The position numbers and the translations under genes were made by a program. The notes under the pieces were generated by a model. It did not search any database, had not been told where the DNA came from, and worked only from the letters and a program-made list of their open reading frames with translations. 64,000 nucleotides of DNA from CAVYVZ01 sp963772065 (GTDB lineage: Bacteria > Acidobacteriota > Vicinamibacteria > Vicinamibacterales > UBA2999): positions 124,001 to 188,000 of the forward strand of contig CAVYVZ010000007.1 in assembly GCA_963772065.1 (NCBI GenBank), written 5' to 3'. Within the stretch, counting starts at the first letter, position 1, and each line of letters opens with the position of its first letter. Positions 7,761 to 19,390 of the stretch are shown one piece after another.

Positions 7761-9062
7761 TTGCTCGAACGGCTGTACGCGCTGGAGCAGTTCGGCATCA
7801 AGCTTGGTCTCACCAACATCGCGCTGCTCTGCGAGGCGCTCGACCATCCGGAGCGCGCGTTTGCATCGCTCCACATCGCCGGGACGAATGGCAAAGGGTC
7901 CGTCACCGCCATGGCGCACGCCGCGCTGCGAGCGGCGGGCATCCATGCCGCCCGCTATACGTCGCCGCATCTCGTCGGTTTGAACGAGCGGTTCGTCATC
8001 GGCGATGTACCCGCCCCCGACGCGGATGTGGAATCAGCGGCGTCACGCGTCCTCGACTGTGCGGACGCCCTCGTCGCACGCGGCCGGCTGCCCGGACCGC
8101 CCACGTTTTTCGAGGCCGCCACCGCCATCGCCTTCGAGCTCTTCCGACGTGCGGGCGTGCAGGTCGCGGTGCTCGAGGTCGGACTCGGCGGCCGATTCGA
8201 CGCGACGAACGTCGTACATCCCGTGGCCGCGGCTATCACGTCGATTGGATTCGATCACCGTGAGCACCTCGGCGAGACGCTGGGAGAGATCGCCCGCGAG
8301 AAGGCGGGCATCATCAAGCCGGGCATTCCGGTCGTGGCAGGCGCTCTCCCCCCGGCGGCGTGGCCGGCCGTCCTGCGCACGGCGGACGATGAAGGGGCGC
8401 GGGTCATCCGTGCAGCCGACGACAGCGCGGTCACATGGCGTCTCGACAGCGGACGCTCGGTAATCGAGGTCACCACGCCGAATCATCGGTACGCGCCGAT
8501 CAGGCTCGCGCTGCGCGGCGAGCATCAGATCGGCAATGCGGTCGTGGCGATCAGGCTCCTGGAGGAAGCCCGCGCTGCGGGCGTGGCCGTGACGTTCCGC
8601 GCGATCGAGCAGGGGCTCGCACAGACGGCATGGCCGGCGCGGCTCGAGGTGCTCCAGTTCTCCGATGGCAGGCAGCTCCTGATCGACGCCGCGCACAACG
8701 CAGACGGCGCTGCGGCGCTCGCGAAGTTTCTCCGGCACCACCATCGCGTGCCGCCGCCGCTCGTCTTTGCCGCGATGCGCGACAAGGACATCCGCGGCAT
8801 TCTCGGATCGCTCCTGCCCGTGGTGGCCTCGATCGTGGTCACATCCGCACCTTCCTCGCGCGCGAGCGCGCCCGAGGAGCTGGCCCGTGCCGTCCAGGCG
8901 CTCGACGCCATGCGGCCGGTGGCCATCGAACCCGACCCCGTGCGGGCGGTCGAACACGCATGGACCCAGGGACGTATCGTGTGTGTGGCCGGCTCGATTT
9001 TCCTGGCTGGCGCGGTGCGCAGCGCTTTTTATCCGCGTGCTATCGTTGATTCTTCGCCCTGA
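7761..9062 (+). CDS. folC: Bifunctional folylpolyglutamate synthase / dihydrofolate synthase
   Basis: A 433-residue Mur-ligase-like enzyme adding glutamate to dihydropteroate and folates in the cytoplasm. TTG start at 7761, three bases after accD. Seen are the ATP loop GTNGKGSVTA near residue 37, EVGLGGRFDATNV, and the C-terminal domain motif DAAHNADGAAALAKFL. The stop abuts the lptD ATG, so accD-folC-lptD are probably one transcript. Confidence 0.95.
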   Translation: MLERLYALEQFGIKLGLTNIALLCEALDHPERAFASLHIAGTNGKGSVTAMAHAALRAAGIHAARYTSPHLVGLNERFVIGDVPAPDADVESAASRVLDCADALVARGRLPGPPTFFEAATAIAFELFRRAGVQVAVLEVGLGGRFDATNVVHPVAAAITSIGFDHREHLGETLGEIAREKAGIIKPGIPVVAGALPPAAWPAVLRTADDEGARVIRAADDSAVTWRLDSGRSVIEVTTPNHRYAPIRLALRGEHQIGNAVVAIRLLEEARAAGVAVTFRAIEQGLAQTAWPARLEVLQFSDGRQLLIDAAHNADGAAALAKFLRHHHRVPPPLVFAAMRDKDIRGILGSLLPVVASIVVTSAPSSRASAPEELARAVQALDAMRPVAIEPDPVRAVEHAWTQGRIVCVAGSIFLAGAVRSAFYPRAIVDSSP

Positions 9063-11395
9063 ATGGCTCTTCGGTTCATCTGCATCCTGACGCTTTCGCT
9101 TGTCTCTCTGTCTCAGATCGCCGCGGCGCAGACGGCTGCGCCGGCGCCGCGGGCATCTGGCCAGAAGCCTGCGCCTGCCGCGGCCTCCAGCGCCCCCCAA
9201 GCACCACCTGATTTCAAAGCGTTTGCCATGAAGTCCGAAGTCGTCTCGAGCACGCACTACCGCTGGACCGGTCAGGCAGAGTTCGAGTACGGCGGGGTCA
9301 TGTTCTTCGCCGACAACATCGAGCTGCACACCGACACCCACCTGTTGACCGCAACAGGGAACGTCGTCCTCTCGAACGCGGAAGGACGGATCTCGGCGGA
9401 GCGGATCGAGTTCAACACCCAGAGCCGCACCGGCACGTTCTATCAGGCGTCGGGAATCATCTCGCTCGGTCCGAACGCCGACCGTGTGCAGTTCGGCAAC
9501 CAGGATCCAGACGTGTACTTCTACGGCGAGGTGGTTTCCAAGATCGGCGAGAAGAAATACCGGATCACGCGCGGCGGATTCACGACGTGCGTGCAGCCGA
9601 CCCCCCGCTGGGAGCTGACGGCAGGGACGCTGACGCTGAACCTGCAGGATTACGCCCTGCTGAAGAACACCGTGCTCCGCGTCAAGGGCGTACCGGTGTT
9701 CTACGTGCCGATGGCCTACTATCCGATGGACGAGAATCAGCGGAATACCGGGTTCCTGCTGCCGTCGTACGGCACGTCCACGCTCCGCGGCCAGGCCATC
9801 AGCAACGCCTTCTTCTGGGCGATCAACCGCAGCCACGATGCCACGCTCTTCCACGACTGGTTCACGCGTACGGGCCAGGGGTACGGCTCCAGTACCGTTA
9901 CGTGACGAACCCGCAGTCGTCGGGCAACTTTCGCGTCTATCGATTCGATCAACGGGCGACCCAATTCACCGAGGGCGACGCCACAGCGACGCTTCCGGAG
10001 AAAACGAGCTTCGAAGTACGCGCGAACGCGACCCAGACGATCGCCCGCGGACTTCGCGCCCGGGCGCGCGTGGACTATTTCTCCGACGTCGTCTCGCAGC
10101 AGCTGTATCACCAGAACCTGTATGACGCGTCGCGCCGGGGGCGCGTCATCCAGGGAGCCGTGACCGGCGCGTGGGGGCTCTACAACGCAGGCGTCGCCTA
10201 CGACCAGACCGAATCGTTCAGCGACGAGCATCGCGCCTTCGTCTATGGAAGCACGCCGCGGATCAACGGAGGCATCGCACCCACGCGGCTCTTCGGCGGA
10301 CCCGTATACGCCTCGATGACGGGCGAGTTCGCGAACATGCCGTACCGGACGGAGGTGGACGGCGAGACAGTGGCAGCCGACGACCGGGGCCTGACGCGGA
10401 TGGAAGTCGCGCCGCTCGTGCGCATGCCCTTCTCGCGCTGGACCTTCCTGACGCTGAACACGTCGGCCGCCTACCGGCTGACCCGTTACAGCGAGAGCCT
10501 CAACGCGAACGGCGTTCAGGTGCCCGAGCCGTTCACCAGGTCGTATTTCGATGTGCGGGCCGAAGCCGTGGGGCCGGTGCTCACGAAGATCTGGGACGCA
10601 GGGCCGGACAGCGCGGCCGAGCGGTACAAGCACGTCATCGAGCCAGGGTTCAGCTACCAGCAGACGACGCCAATCGACAACTACCGGAGCACGCCGCTCC
10701 TGTCGAACACCGCCGACTTCGTGATCGGCGGCGCCGGACGGATCACGTACGGATTGACCAACCGCCTGCTCCGGCGTGACCGCCCCCGCGAGGGCGCGGC
10801 GGCGGGTGCGCGCGAGTTCCTGTCGGTCTCACTGCAGCAAACTTATTACTCCGAAGGCGAGGCGAGCCGCTACGACCCGACCTACGCGAGCAGCACGCCG
10901 GACCGCAGGGCGGTCGACCTCTCGCCCGTCGCGCTTACGGTGCGCTACTCGCCGGCGGTCTCGACGACCGCCTCGATGCGCATGGAGCACGATGTGAGCG
11001 GAGGCGGGCTGCAATCGCTCTCCGCGTCGGGCAACGTGAACGTCGGCAGACAGTCGTTCAATGCGAGCGTCAGCCGCCGCCGTTTCGACCGGACCAGAGA
11101 CGCGGAAACGTATCTCAGCACGGGCGTGGTGACATCCGTGCTGGAGGGGCGGCTGACCGGCACGTATTCGCTGAGCTGGGACATCACGCGCAGCTACGTC
11201 CAGAGCCAGACGGCATCGGGCACGTACTTCGCGCAATGCTGCGGCTTCGGCGTCGAGTTCCAGAAGTACAACTACGCGCAGTTCAGCTCGGCCCCCATTG
11301 GAAACGATCGGCGGATCAACTTCTCCTTCACGCTGGCCGGGCTCGGGACCTTCTCCAACTTCTTCGGCGCGTTCGGCGGGAACACGGGGCGATAA
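9063..11395 (+). CDS. lptD: LPS-assembly outer-membrane protein LptD, frameshifted near 9890
   Basis: The outer-membrane barrel that receives lipopolysaccharide from the Lpt bridge. It has a signal peptide (cleaved after SQIAAAQ), a proline/alanine linker, an OstA/LptA-like jellyroll from about residue 55 (TATGNVVLSNAEGRISAERIEF), and a long barrel with alternating strands to the C-terminus. The first frame ends at 9905, but the barrel continues directly in another frame (YRYVTNPQSSGNF). One missing base in GGCTCCAGTACC would restore GSEYRYVT. LptD is essential in LPS-bearing cells, so an assembly indel is more likely than a pseudogene. Intact length about 777 residues. Confidence 0.9.
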
Positions 11396-11421
11396 CCTTG
11401 CTGCTCCTCGGTTCTCCGTTC

Positions 11422-11517
11422 CGAGAACGACGAACCACGAACCACGAACCATGAACCCCGAACCGAACCTCGAACCAGAACCCGGAACCCGGAACCGGGA
11501 ACCCGGAACGGTTCTCG
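11422..11517. repeat. Heptad word array E (GAACC family), covering the start of the epimerase gene
   Basis: About twelve 7-bp units ending in GAAC, such as CACGAAC (twice), CATGAAC and CCCGAAC, later CCGGAAC and CGGGAAC, with two phase slips. The array is bracketed by CGAGAAC (11422-11428) and GTTCTCG (11511-11517), an inverted 7-bp pair. The ATG of the epimerase (11451) is part of one unit. An 18-base block starting GACGAACCACG occurs in the opposite orientation in array D near 30.7 kb. Confidence 0.75.
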
Positions 11518-12404
11518 TGACGGGCGCTGCGGGGTTCGCGGGCGGCTATGTCCTCGACCGGCTCGGGCGTGCCGGCGCACCCGTCGTCGGCTGGTCCCGG
11601 CACGACGTGGATCTGCTCGATCGCGAAAGCGTGCGTCGGCGCATCCGCGAGCTGAAACCGGCTGCCATCTATCACTGCGCCGGCGCGCCACACGTGGCTC
11701 ATTCCTGGAGTGATACGACGCATCCGCTGCGCAGCAACGTCCTCGCGACACACAATCTGCTCGACGCGGTCCGCCGGGCCGGCATTGCGTGCCGCGTGCT
11801 CGTGACCGGCTCGGCCACCGTGTATCGCGACTCACCTGCACCGATCGACGAAGAGGGCGCGCTCGAGCCATCCAGTCCGTACGGGCTGAGCAAACTGGCC
11901 CAGGAACAGCTCGCGATTCGCGCGATGGCCGAGGACGGCGTCGACGTGGTCGTCACACGATCGTTCAACCACACCGGGCCCGGTCAGCGGCCGTCGTTCG
12001 CGGCGCCTGCCATGGCCCTGCAGCTGGCACTCATCGAGACGGGAAGGGCGCAACCGGTGATCCGCGTGGGAAATCTCGATGCGCTCCGTGACATCACCGA
12101 CGTTCGCGACACCATCCGCGCGTACGAGCTCCTGATGTCGCGCGGCCGTTCCGGCGTGCCCTACAACGTTTGCTCTGGAGTGGCGCGCGCGATCCGTGAC
12201 GTGCTCGACGGCCTCCGGAGGCGAGCTCGCGTTCCCGTGCGCGTCGAGATCGATCCCTCCCGCCTGCGGCGTAACGACACGCCGGTGCTCGTCGGCGATC
12301 CGGCACGGCTGCAGACCGATACCGGCTGGCGTCCCCAGATCTCGTTCGACCGGCTGCTCGACGACCTTATGGAGTACTGGCGTCGTCAGGTCGCCGGCTC
12401 CTGA
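11451..12404 (+). CDS. NAD-dependent epimerase/dehydratase (GDP-mannose 4,6-dehydratase/reductase type)
   Basis: A 317-residue extended short-chain dehydrogenase acting on nucleotide sugars. It has the Rossmann motif TGAAGFAGGYVLD and the catalytic YGLSK (Tyr-x-x-x-Lys), with Ser in GSATVY just before; RSFNHTGPGQ is typical of GDP-mannose dehydratase/RMD relatives. Starting at ATG 11451, the first 20 or so residues (NPEPNLEPEPG...) come from the heptad array and have no counterpart in the family. Translation might instead begin at GTG 11517, giving a normal short N-terminus. The product sugar cannot be deduced. Confidence 0.85.
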   Translation: MNPEPNLEPEPGTRNREPGTVLVTGAAGFAGGYVLDRLGRAGAPVVGWSRHDVDLLDRESVRRRIRELKPAAIYHCAGAPHVAHSWSDTTHPLRSNVLATHNLLDAVRRAGIACRVLVTGSATVYRDSPAPIDEEGALEPSSPYGLSKLAQEQLAIRAMAEDGVDVVVTRSFNHTGPGQRPSFAAPAMALQLALIETGRAQPVIRVGNLDALRDITDVRDTIRAYELLMSRGRSGVPYNVCSGVARAIRDVLDGLRRRARVPVRVEIDPSRLRRNDTPVLVGDPARLQTDTGWRPQISFDRLLDDLMEYWRRQVAGS

Positions 12405-12438
12405 GCTCATCCAGAAACCAGGCACCAAGCGTGCTAAT

Positions 12439-12459
12439 CCTCCTCGCGGTATGAGGAGG
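12439..12459 (+). promoter_or_regulatory. Hairpin sequestering the ribosome-binding site of the lipoprotein gene
   Basis: CCTCCTC (12439-12445) is the exact complement of the Shine-Dalgarno GAGGAGG (12453-12459), with loop GCGGTAT. The start ATG is at 12466, six bases after the SD. The stem would hide the ribosome site unless melted or unfolded. Confidence 0.5.
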
Positions 12460-12465
12460 AACACC

Positions 12466-12939
12466 ATGCGTACAGCCGCGCTCGCGCTCGCTGCCATCCT
12501 GAGCCTCTGCGGCTCGGGCTGCGGCGCCACGACCACCCGCGACAACTCGATGTCGACCGACCCACGACTCGCGATTGCATCGGTCACGTTCATGACGCGC
12601 GACGACGGCAAGGACGAAGACAGCGCGGTCGCGGTGCAGATACTCGACGACGGCCGCCTCGCGGCCGAAGGAACGGTCGTTGACGTCGACTACGACGATC
12701 AGTCGGTGTCGGCGCCTCTCAACCTCACGGTCACACGCCCGCTGGCACCGCGCGATCTCAACGATGCCCAGGTGCGCCTCCGCTTCACCCCCGACGGCCG
12801 CGACACTTGGACGTTCGACATACGGCTGACGCTCGGAATGACGGACGGCTCTCAGCGGAGCTACTTCTGGAGCGGATTACGTCTCGATGAGAACACGCCG
12901 GAGCGGGTGTTGCCGTTGAGCTCGGGCCGTCTGCCGTAA
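12466..12939 (+). CDS. Hypothetical lipoprotein
   Basis: 157 residues with a lipoprotein signal (MRTAALALAAILSLCGSGC), Cys19 being the probable lipidation site. The rest is a beta-rich, acidic domain (AIASVTFMTRDDGKDEDSAV, then TFDIRLTLGMTDG) of no recognised family. ATG 12466 is chosen over the in-frame ATG 12451 because the GAGGAGG ribosome site lies between them. That site is paired in a perfect hairpin (12439-12459). No functional clue from neighbours. Confidence 0.75.
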   Translation: MRTAALALAAILSLCGSGCGATTTRDNSMSTDPRLAIASVTFMTRDDGKDEDSAVAVQILDDGRLAAEGTVVDVDYDDQSVSAPLNLTVTRPLAPRDLNDAQVRLRFTPDGRDTWTFDIRLTLGMTDGSQRSYFWSGLRLDENTPERVLPLSSGRLP

Positions 12940-13011
12940 GGCCTTGCCTCGCCGCCCTCTTTGGGGCAGGATCGCCGTGGCGAACATACGTCGAAGTAGC
13001 GCGGCTTTGCC

Positions 13012-14040
13012 ATGGAAACTGCCCCACTTCTCTTCGATCTCGGTAAATCCAAACCGACGACCCGGCAGATTGCCGACCTGGTGAAAGCCGGGGGCGCGGA
13101 GGCGCTCACGGAAGCGATCCGCCGCGCCGATGCCGCTCGATATCAGGAGGTTGTCTGTCGTTCCGCGCTGAATCCCGTGAAGGGGATGCCCTTCGAGTGG
13201 ACGCTGAACCCCTACCGCGGCTGCACCCACGGATGCCATTACTGCTACGCCCGACGCTACCAGACGCAGTTCGAGCTCGGCTCCGGAGACGAGTTCGCTT
13301 CGATCATCTTCGTGAAGACGAACTTCGTCGAAGTCCTCCGCCGCCAGCTGCAGAAGCCGTCCTGGACAGGCGAGTACGTCGCCGTCGGCACCGCGACCGA
13401 CTGCTATCAGCCGATCGAGGGGCACTACAAGCTCACGAGGCACACGCTCGAGGCGCTCGCGAACGCGGCGAACCCGGCAGGAGTGGTCACCAAGGGCCCG
13501 ATGGTCGTGCGAGACATCGACGTGCTTCAGGAGCTCGATCGCCGTGCGGGCTGTACCGTTTACATCAGCGTGCCGACCGTCGACGAGCATGCGTGGGAGC
13601 AGCTGGAACCAGGGACGGCGCACCCGCTGAAGCGCCTGCGCGCGGTGCGCGAGCTGAATGACGCGGGCGTCCGCTGCGGCGTGCTGATGAACCCCATCGT
13701 GCCCGGCATCTCGTCGAAGCCGGCGATCCTCGAGCGCACGGTGAGGGCCATCGCCGAATCGGGTGCGTCATTCGTCGGCTGCAACGTGATGTTCCTCGAA
13801 GGCGGCACGCGCGACCACTTCATGCGCTGGCTTGCGGACGCCTATCCGGATCTGGTCGATGGCTATCAGCAGCTCTACGCGCGCAAGTACGCTCCGAGCT
13901 CCTACCGGAAGGAAGTCAAGCGCGTCATCGGCCTGCTGCGGGCGAAATACGGTGTGAACAATCGAGAAGACCGCGATCGCGTGGGATCGGAGTCTCCTCA
14001 GGCCGTTGCCGAACAGCAGATGATTCAGTGGAGGGACTAG
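13012..14040 (+). CDS. Radical SAM protein of the spore-photoproduct-lyase-like (Rv2578c) group
   Basis: 342 residues. The cluster motif CTHGCHYC (Cys71, Cys75, Cys78) in NPYRGCTHGCHYCYARRYQ is diagnostic of the SPL-like radical SAM proteins often annotated Rv2578c or PA0069 family. VAVGTATDCYQPIE and GVLMNPIVPGIS match the barrel core. True spore photoproduct lyase is unlikely in a non-sporing diderm; the substrate is unknown. Single gene, ending at a bidirectional hairpin. Confidence 0.85.
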   Translation: METAPLLFDLGKSKPTTRQIADLVKAGGAEALTEAIRRADAARYQEVVCRSALNPVKGMPFEWTLNPYRGCTHGCHYCYARRYQTQFELGSGDEFASIIFVKTNFVEVLRRQLQKPSWTGEYVAVGTATDCYQPIEGHYKLTRHTLEALANAANPAGVVTKGPMVVRDIDVLQELDRRAGCTVYISVPTVDEHAWEQLEPGTAHPLKRLRAVRELNDAGVRCGVLMNPIVPGISSKPAILERTVRAIAESGASFVGCNVMFLEGGTRDHFMRWLADAYPDLVDGYQQLYARKYAPSSYRKEVKRVIGLLRAKYGVNNREDRDRVGSESPQAVAEQQMIQWRD

Positions 14041-14042
14041 CT

Positions 14043-14063
14043 GGCGGGCCGTAAAGGCCCGCC
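14043..14063. terminator. Bidirectional hairpin between convergent genes
   Basis: Perfect 8-bp stem GGCGGGCC (14043-14050) / GGCCCGCC (14056-14063) with loop GTAAA. It exactly fills the 23-base gap between the radical SAM stop (14040) and the Clp stop (14064). There is no T tract, so termination is inferred from position. Confidence 0.55.
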
Positions 14064-16361
<2,298 letters not shown>

Positions 16362-16522
16362 GGGATCCGCCGCCTCCTGCGTCCCCCTTAGGCAAAACGT
16401 CGGCCAGTCCCCAGCCACCCCATGTAAGCGGATAACCGAAGCACAGACTTGGATTTTCGGGATTCGCTACAGACGAGCATGTAGGAAGTGGAAGGGCCGA
16501 CACCCCGCTGGATGTGTGGAAT

Positions 16523-17653
16523 TCAGGACAGGCGAATGAGGAGGCCGGCGATCAACGCCGCGCGCCACGGCAGATCTGTGACGTTCACGTGCTCATATAA
16601 GGCATGCGCGCCGTCGCCCATCGCCCCGAGTCCGTCAAGGGTCGGTATCCCAAGCGCGGCGGTGAAGTTCCCATCGGACCCACCGCCGGTGCTTCCTTCG
16701 GAGAGTCCATGGCCAAGCTCGGCTGCGACCTGTCGCGCAGTCTGGTACAACCCAACGACCATGTCCGTTCGTTCGAGCGGCGGGCGTTCCACTCCGCCGC
16801 GCAACTCGAGCGACGTCCCTGGAAGCTCCGGCGTCAGCCGACGCAAGGCCGCATCCACGTGTGCCGCATCTGCCATCCTCTCGACGCGCACATCGATCAC
16901 CGCCCTGGCCAGGTCCGGGACGACATTGGGACGCGTGCCTCCTGAGATCACGCCAACGTTCAGCGTGACGCCTCGATCGGCATCCTGAATCGCATCGAGC
17001 CGCGCGATCTGGAGCACGAGCTCACGAATGGCGTTCGCGCCCTTGCCGGGCTCGATGCCGGCATGGGCCGCCTTGCCGCGGACGATCAGCTCGTATTCGC
17101 CGCACCCTTTCCGGCTGGTCTTTGCGGCGCCGCCGGGCAGCGACGGCTCCAGCACGAGCACGGCGTGGCTCTGCCGCGCTTCTGCCTCGATCGTCGCCCG
17201 CGACGCCTTGCTGCCGATCTCTTCGTCGGTCGTGAGCAGCATGACAACGCGAGAGGCAGGCATCATCCGACAGGCGTGCAGCGCGCGAATGGCCTGCAGG
17301 CCGATCGAGATGCCGGCCTTCATGTCGAACACGCCGGGGCCGTACAGGCGGTCGCCTTCCTGGCGCTGAGGCATGACCGCAAGCTGACCCACCTTCCAAA
17401 CTGTGTCGAAGTGACCCAGCAGCAGCAGCTGGCGATCGCCCGATCCCCACTCGGCGCGCAGTGGATCGCCGCAGGTCGCCTGCGGAATGCGCGTCACGCG
17501 AGCGCCGCACTCCGCGAGCCGCGCGGCCAGCAGCCGCCCGCACGCGTCAACAGCCGTCTTGTCGTCGCTCGGAGACTCGGCCTCGACGAGCGTCGAAATC
17601 GTGTCCCGGAGCCACAACTGTTCGGCGTCGCAGAACCTCAGGATCTCGCGCAT
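16523..17653 (-). CDS. M20 family metallopeptidase (glutamate carboxypeptidase-like)
   Basis: A 376-residue di-zinc peptidase without a signal peptide. Metal and catalytic residues are in place: His81 in GHFDTVW, Asp110 in FDMKAG, Glu144/145 in TDEEIG, Glu in VLEPS, and His in GAHALYEHVN near the C-terminus. The dimerisation domain lies between (GKAAHAGIEPGKGANAI). It most resembles carboxypeptidase G2/ArgE-like enzymes removing C-terminal amino acids or N-acyl groups. Its ATG is only 9 bases from the divergent start at 17663. Confidence 0.9.
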   Translation of the reverse strand: MREILRFCDAEQLWLRDTISTLVEAESPSDDKTAVDACGRLLAARLAECGARVTRIPQATCGDPLRAEWGSGDRQLLLLGHFDTVWKVGQLAVMPQRQEGDRLYGPGVFDMKAGISIGLQAIRALHACRMMPASRVVMLLTTDEEIGSKASRATIEAEARQSHAVLVLEPSLPGGAAKTSRKGCGEYELIVRGKAAHAGIEPGKGANAIRELVLQIARLDAIQDADRGVTLNVGVISGGTRPNVVPDLARAVIDVRVERMADAAHVDAALRRLTPELPGTSLELRGGVERPPLERTDMVVGLYQTARQVAAELGHGLSEGSTGGGSDGNFTAALGIPTLDGLGAMGDGAHALYEHVNVTDLPWRAALIAGLLIRLS

Positions 17654-17662
17654 ACTAGTCGC

Positions 17663-18217
17663 ATGGATGTCCGCAGGGGATCGATCGCGCCGGTGGTCGT
17701 GGCGATGGCGCTGAGCTCGTTCGACGGTGCAGCAGCGCAGACCCCCCAGCCGTTTCCACGTCCCGGCACGCGTACGACTGCGCCAGCGCCAACGCAGCCG
17801 GCGCCGGCCCAGACCACGCCTCCTCCAGCACGCCCGGCCGATCCGAACGCGCCGACGGAGGCGACGCTCGGCTTCGTAATCTACCCGGCCGCACAGTTTA
17901 TCGCGTCCTACGACGCGGGCCGCGGGCAGCGCTATTACCTCTTCGGCGCGGCAGCCCCGTTCGCGGAGCTCGTGAACTTCTACCGCTCCGTGCTCAAGGA
18001 GCGCGGCGATCTGGTGTTCGAGGAGCCGCCCACGCACATGTTCGAGGTGGGCCGCTTCAAGGACGATGCGATGGCGTTCCCGCCTGGCGTGACGATCAAG
18101 GACTACACGTGGGGAGGCTCGAAGGGGTACCCGAATCCGAGGCGGCCCGCGAACCCCGAGCGGTTCCCGACGGTCATCATGATCGTGCCGGCGCCGCCCG
18201 CGACGCCACAACAGTGA
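17663..18217 (+). CDS. Hypothetical secreted protein
   Basis: 184 residues with a signal peptide (MDVRRGSIAPVVVAMALSSF... ending AAAQ), a Pro/Thr/Ala-rich linker (residues 27-62), and a compact domain (LVNFYRSVLKERGDLVFEEPPTHMFEVG) of unrecognised family. It overlaps the next gene by GTGA, so the two are probably co-translated and exported together. Confidence 0.75.
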   Translation: MDVRRGSIAPVVVAMALSSFDGAAAQTPQPFPRPGTRTTAPAPTQPAPAQTTPPPARPADPNAPTEATLGFVIYPAAQFIASYDAGRGQRYYLFGAAAPFAELVNFYRSVLKERGDLVFEEPPTHMFEVGRFKDDAMAFPPGVTIKDYTWGGSKGYPNPRRPANPERFPTVIMIVPAPPATPQQ

Positions 18218-19227
18218 AATACCTCGCGGCCCCGCTCGCGTTCCTGGCGGCCGTTGCTCCGGCCAGCGCGCAACGCACCCACGAGCTTCCGCTCGCGCCC
18301 GCAAACGTTCACTGGGGCTACTACGACGCACGCCTCGCGCCGGTGCTCACGATCGCATCGGGCGACTCGGTGCGCGTGGAGACGATGGTGGCCCGCGGCG
18401 CGCAGCGGCTGCGGCTCGCGGGCGTCGCGGATGATGAAATCCCGGCGTCGCTGAAAGCCGTGGAAGCCGCCGTGAAAGAGCGTGGACCGGGCGCGCACCC
18501 GATGACCGGTCCGATCTTCGTCACCGGCGCGGAGCCGGGCGACGTCGTCGAAGTTCGTATCGGCCCCATCGAGTACCTCCACCCGTACGGCGTCGTCGGC
18601 TTCCTGCCAGGAGGCGGCACGCTGCCGGACGACTTTCCGCACGCGTACCTGAAGCTGATTCGATTCGACGCCGCGCGCAGGACGGCTACGTTCGCGCCGG
18701 GAGTGACGCTGCCGCTGGCCCCTTTCTTCGGCTCGATCGGCGTGGCGCCGCCGGTCCTGTCGGGGCGCGTCTCGAGCGGGCCGCCGGGATTTCATGTGGG
18801 CAATCTCGATCTCAAGGAGCTCGGCGAAGGATCGCGCATCTTCCTACCGGTCCATGTCGCCGGCGCGCTCGTCTCGATCGGCGACGGCCACGCCATGCAG
18901 GGCGACGGCGAAGTGTCGGGCACTGCCATCGAAACCTCGCTGAAGACCACGCTCCAGGTGCACCTGCACAAGAGGCTTCGGCTTCGCTCGCCGCGCGTGG
19001 AGACGGCCGCGCACGTGATTACCGTCGGGCTCGATCCCGATCTCGATCATGCTGCGCGGCTCGCCGTGCGCGAGATGATCGAGTACCTCGTTTCGGAGCG
19101 GAATCTCTCTCGAGACGACGCCTACGTCCTCTGTTCGATTGCCGTTGACCTGCGCGTCACGCAGACGGTGGACGACACCAAGGGTGTGCACGCGATGCTG
19201 CCGAAGGCCCTGTTCAGCGGAAGGTAA
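18214..19227 (+). CDS. Exported acetamidase/formamidase (FmdA/AmdA family)
   Basis: 337 residues, GTG start at 18214 overlapping the previous stop. An N-terminal signal peptide (KYLAAPLAFLAAVAPASAQ) precedes the family core: VHWGYYDARLAPVLTIASGDSV, HPMTGPIFVTGAEPGD and GDGHAMQGDGEV are characteristic. Family members hydrolyse short amides to acid and ammonia and are usually cytoplasmic, so the export signal is noteworthy. Confidence 0.88.
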   Translation: MKYLAAPLAFLAAVAPASAQRTHELPLAPANVHWGYYDARLAPVLTIASGDSVRVETMVARGAQRLRLAGVADDEIPASLKAVEAAVKERGPGAHPMTGPIFVTGAEPGDVVEVRIGPIEYLHPYGVVGFLPGGGTLPDDFPHAYLKLIRFDAARRTATFAPGVTLPLAPFFGSIGVAPPVLSGRVSSGPPGFHVGNLDLKELGEGSRIFLPVHVAGALVSIGDGHAMQGDGEVSGTAIETSLKTTLQVHLHKRLRLRSPRVETAAHVITVGLDPDLDHAARLAVREMIEYLVSERNLSRDDAYVLCSIAVDLRVTQTVDDTKGVHAMLPKALFSGR

Positions 19228-19390
19228 GGCAGACCCACGAGTCGCATTCGGAGTGTGCGGAGCTGGGACGCCTGCAAGCCGAAACCGGACGCCGCCTGAT
19301 TACCGTGTGCGCCCAGCCGCGCTAAGCTCCTGAGCCGACACAGGATCGACGCAGGGCCGCCGTGGCACAGCTCTCGCTCAGAGGACGCGC

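Noticed and set aside
11298..11450. In-frame extension of the epimerase upstream of ATG 11451
   Set aside because: It overlaps the lptD barrel end and lacks a ribosome site; the Rossmann motif is close after 11451.
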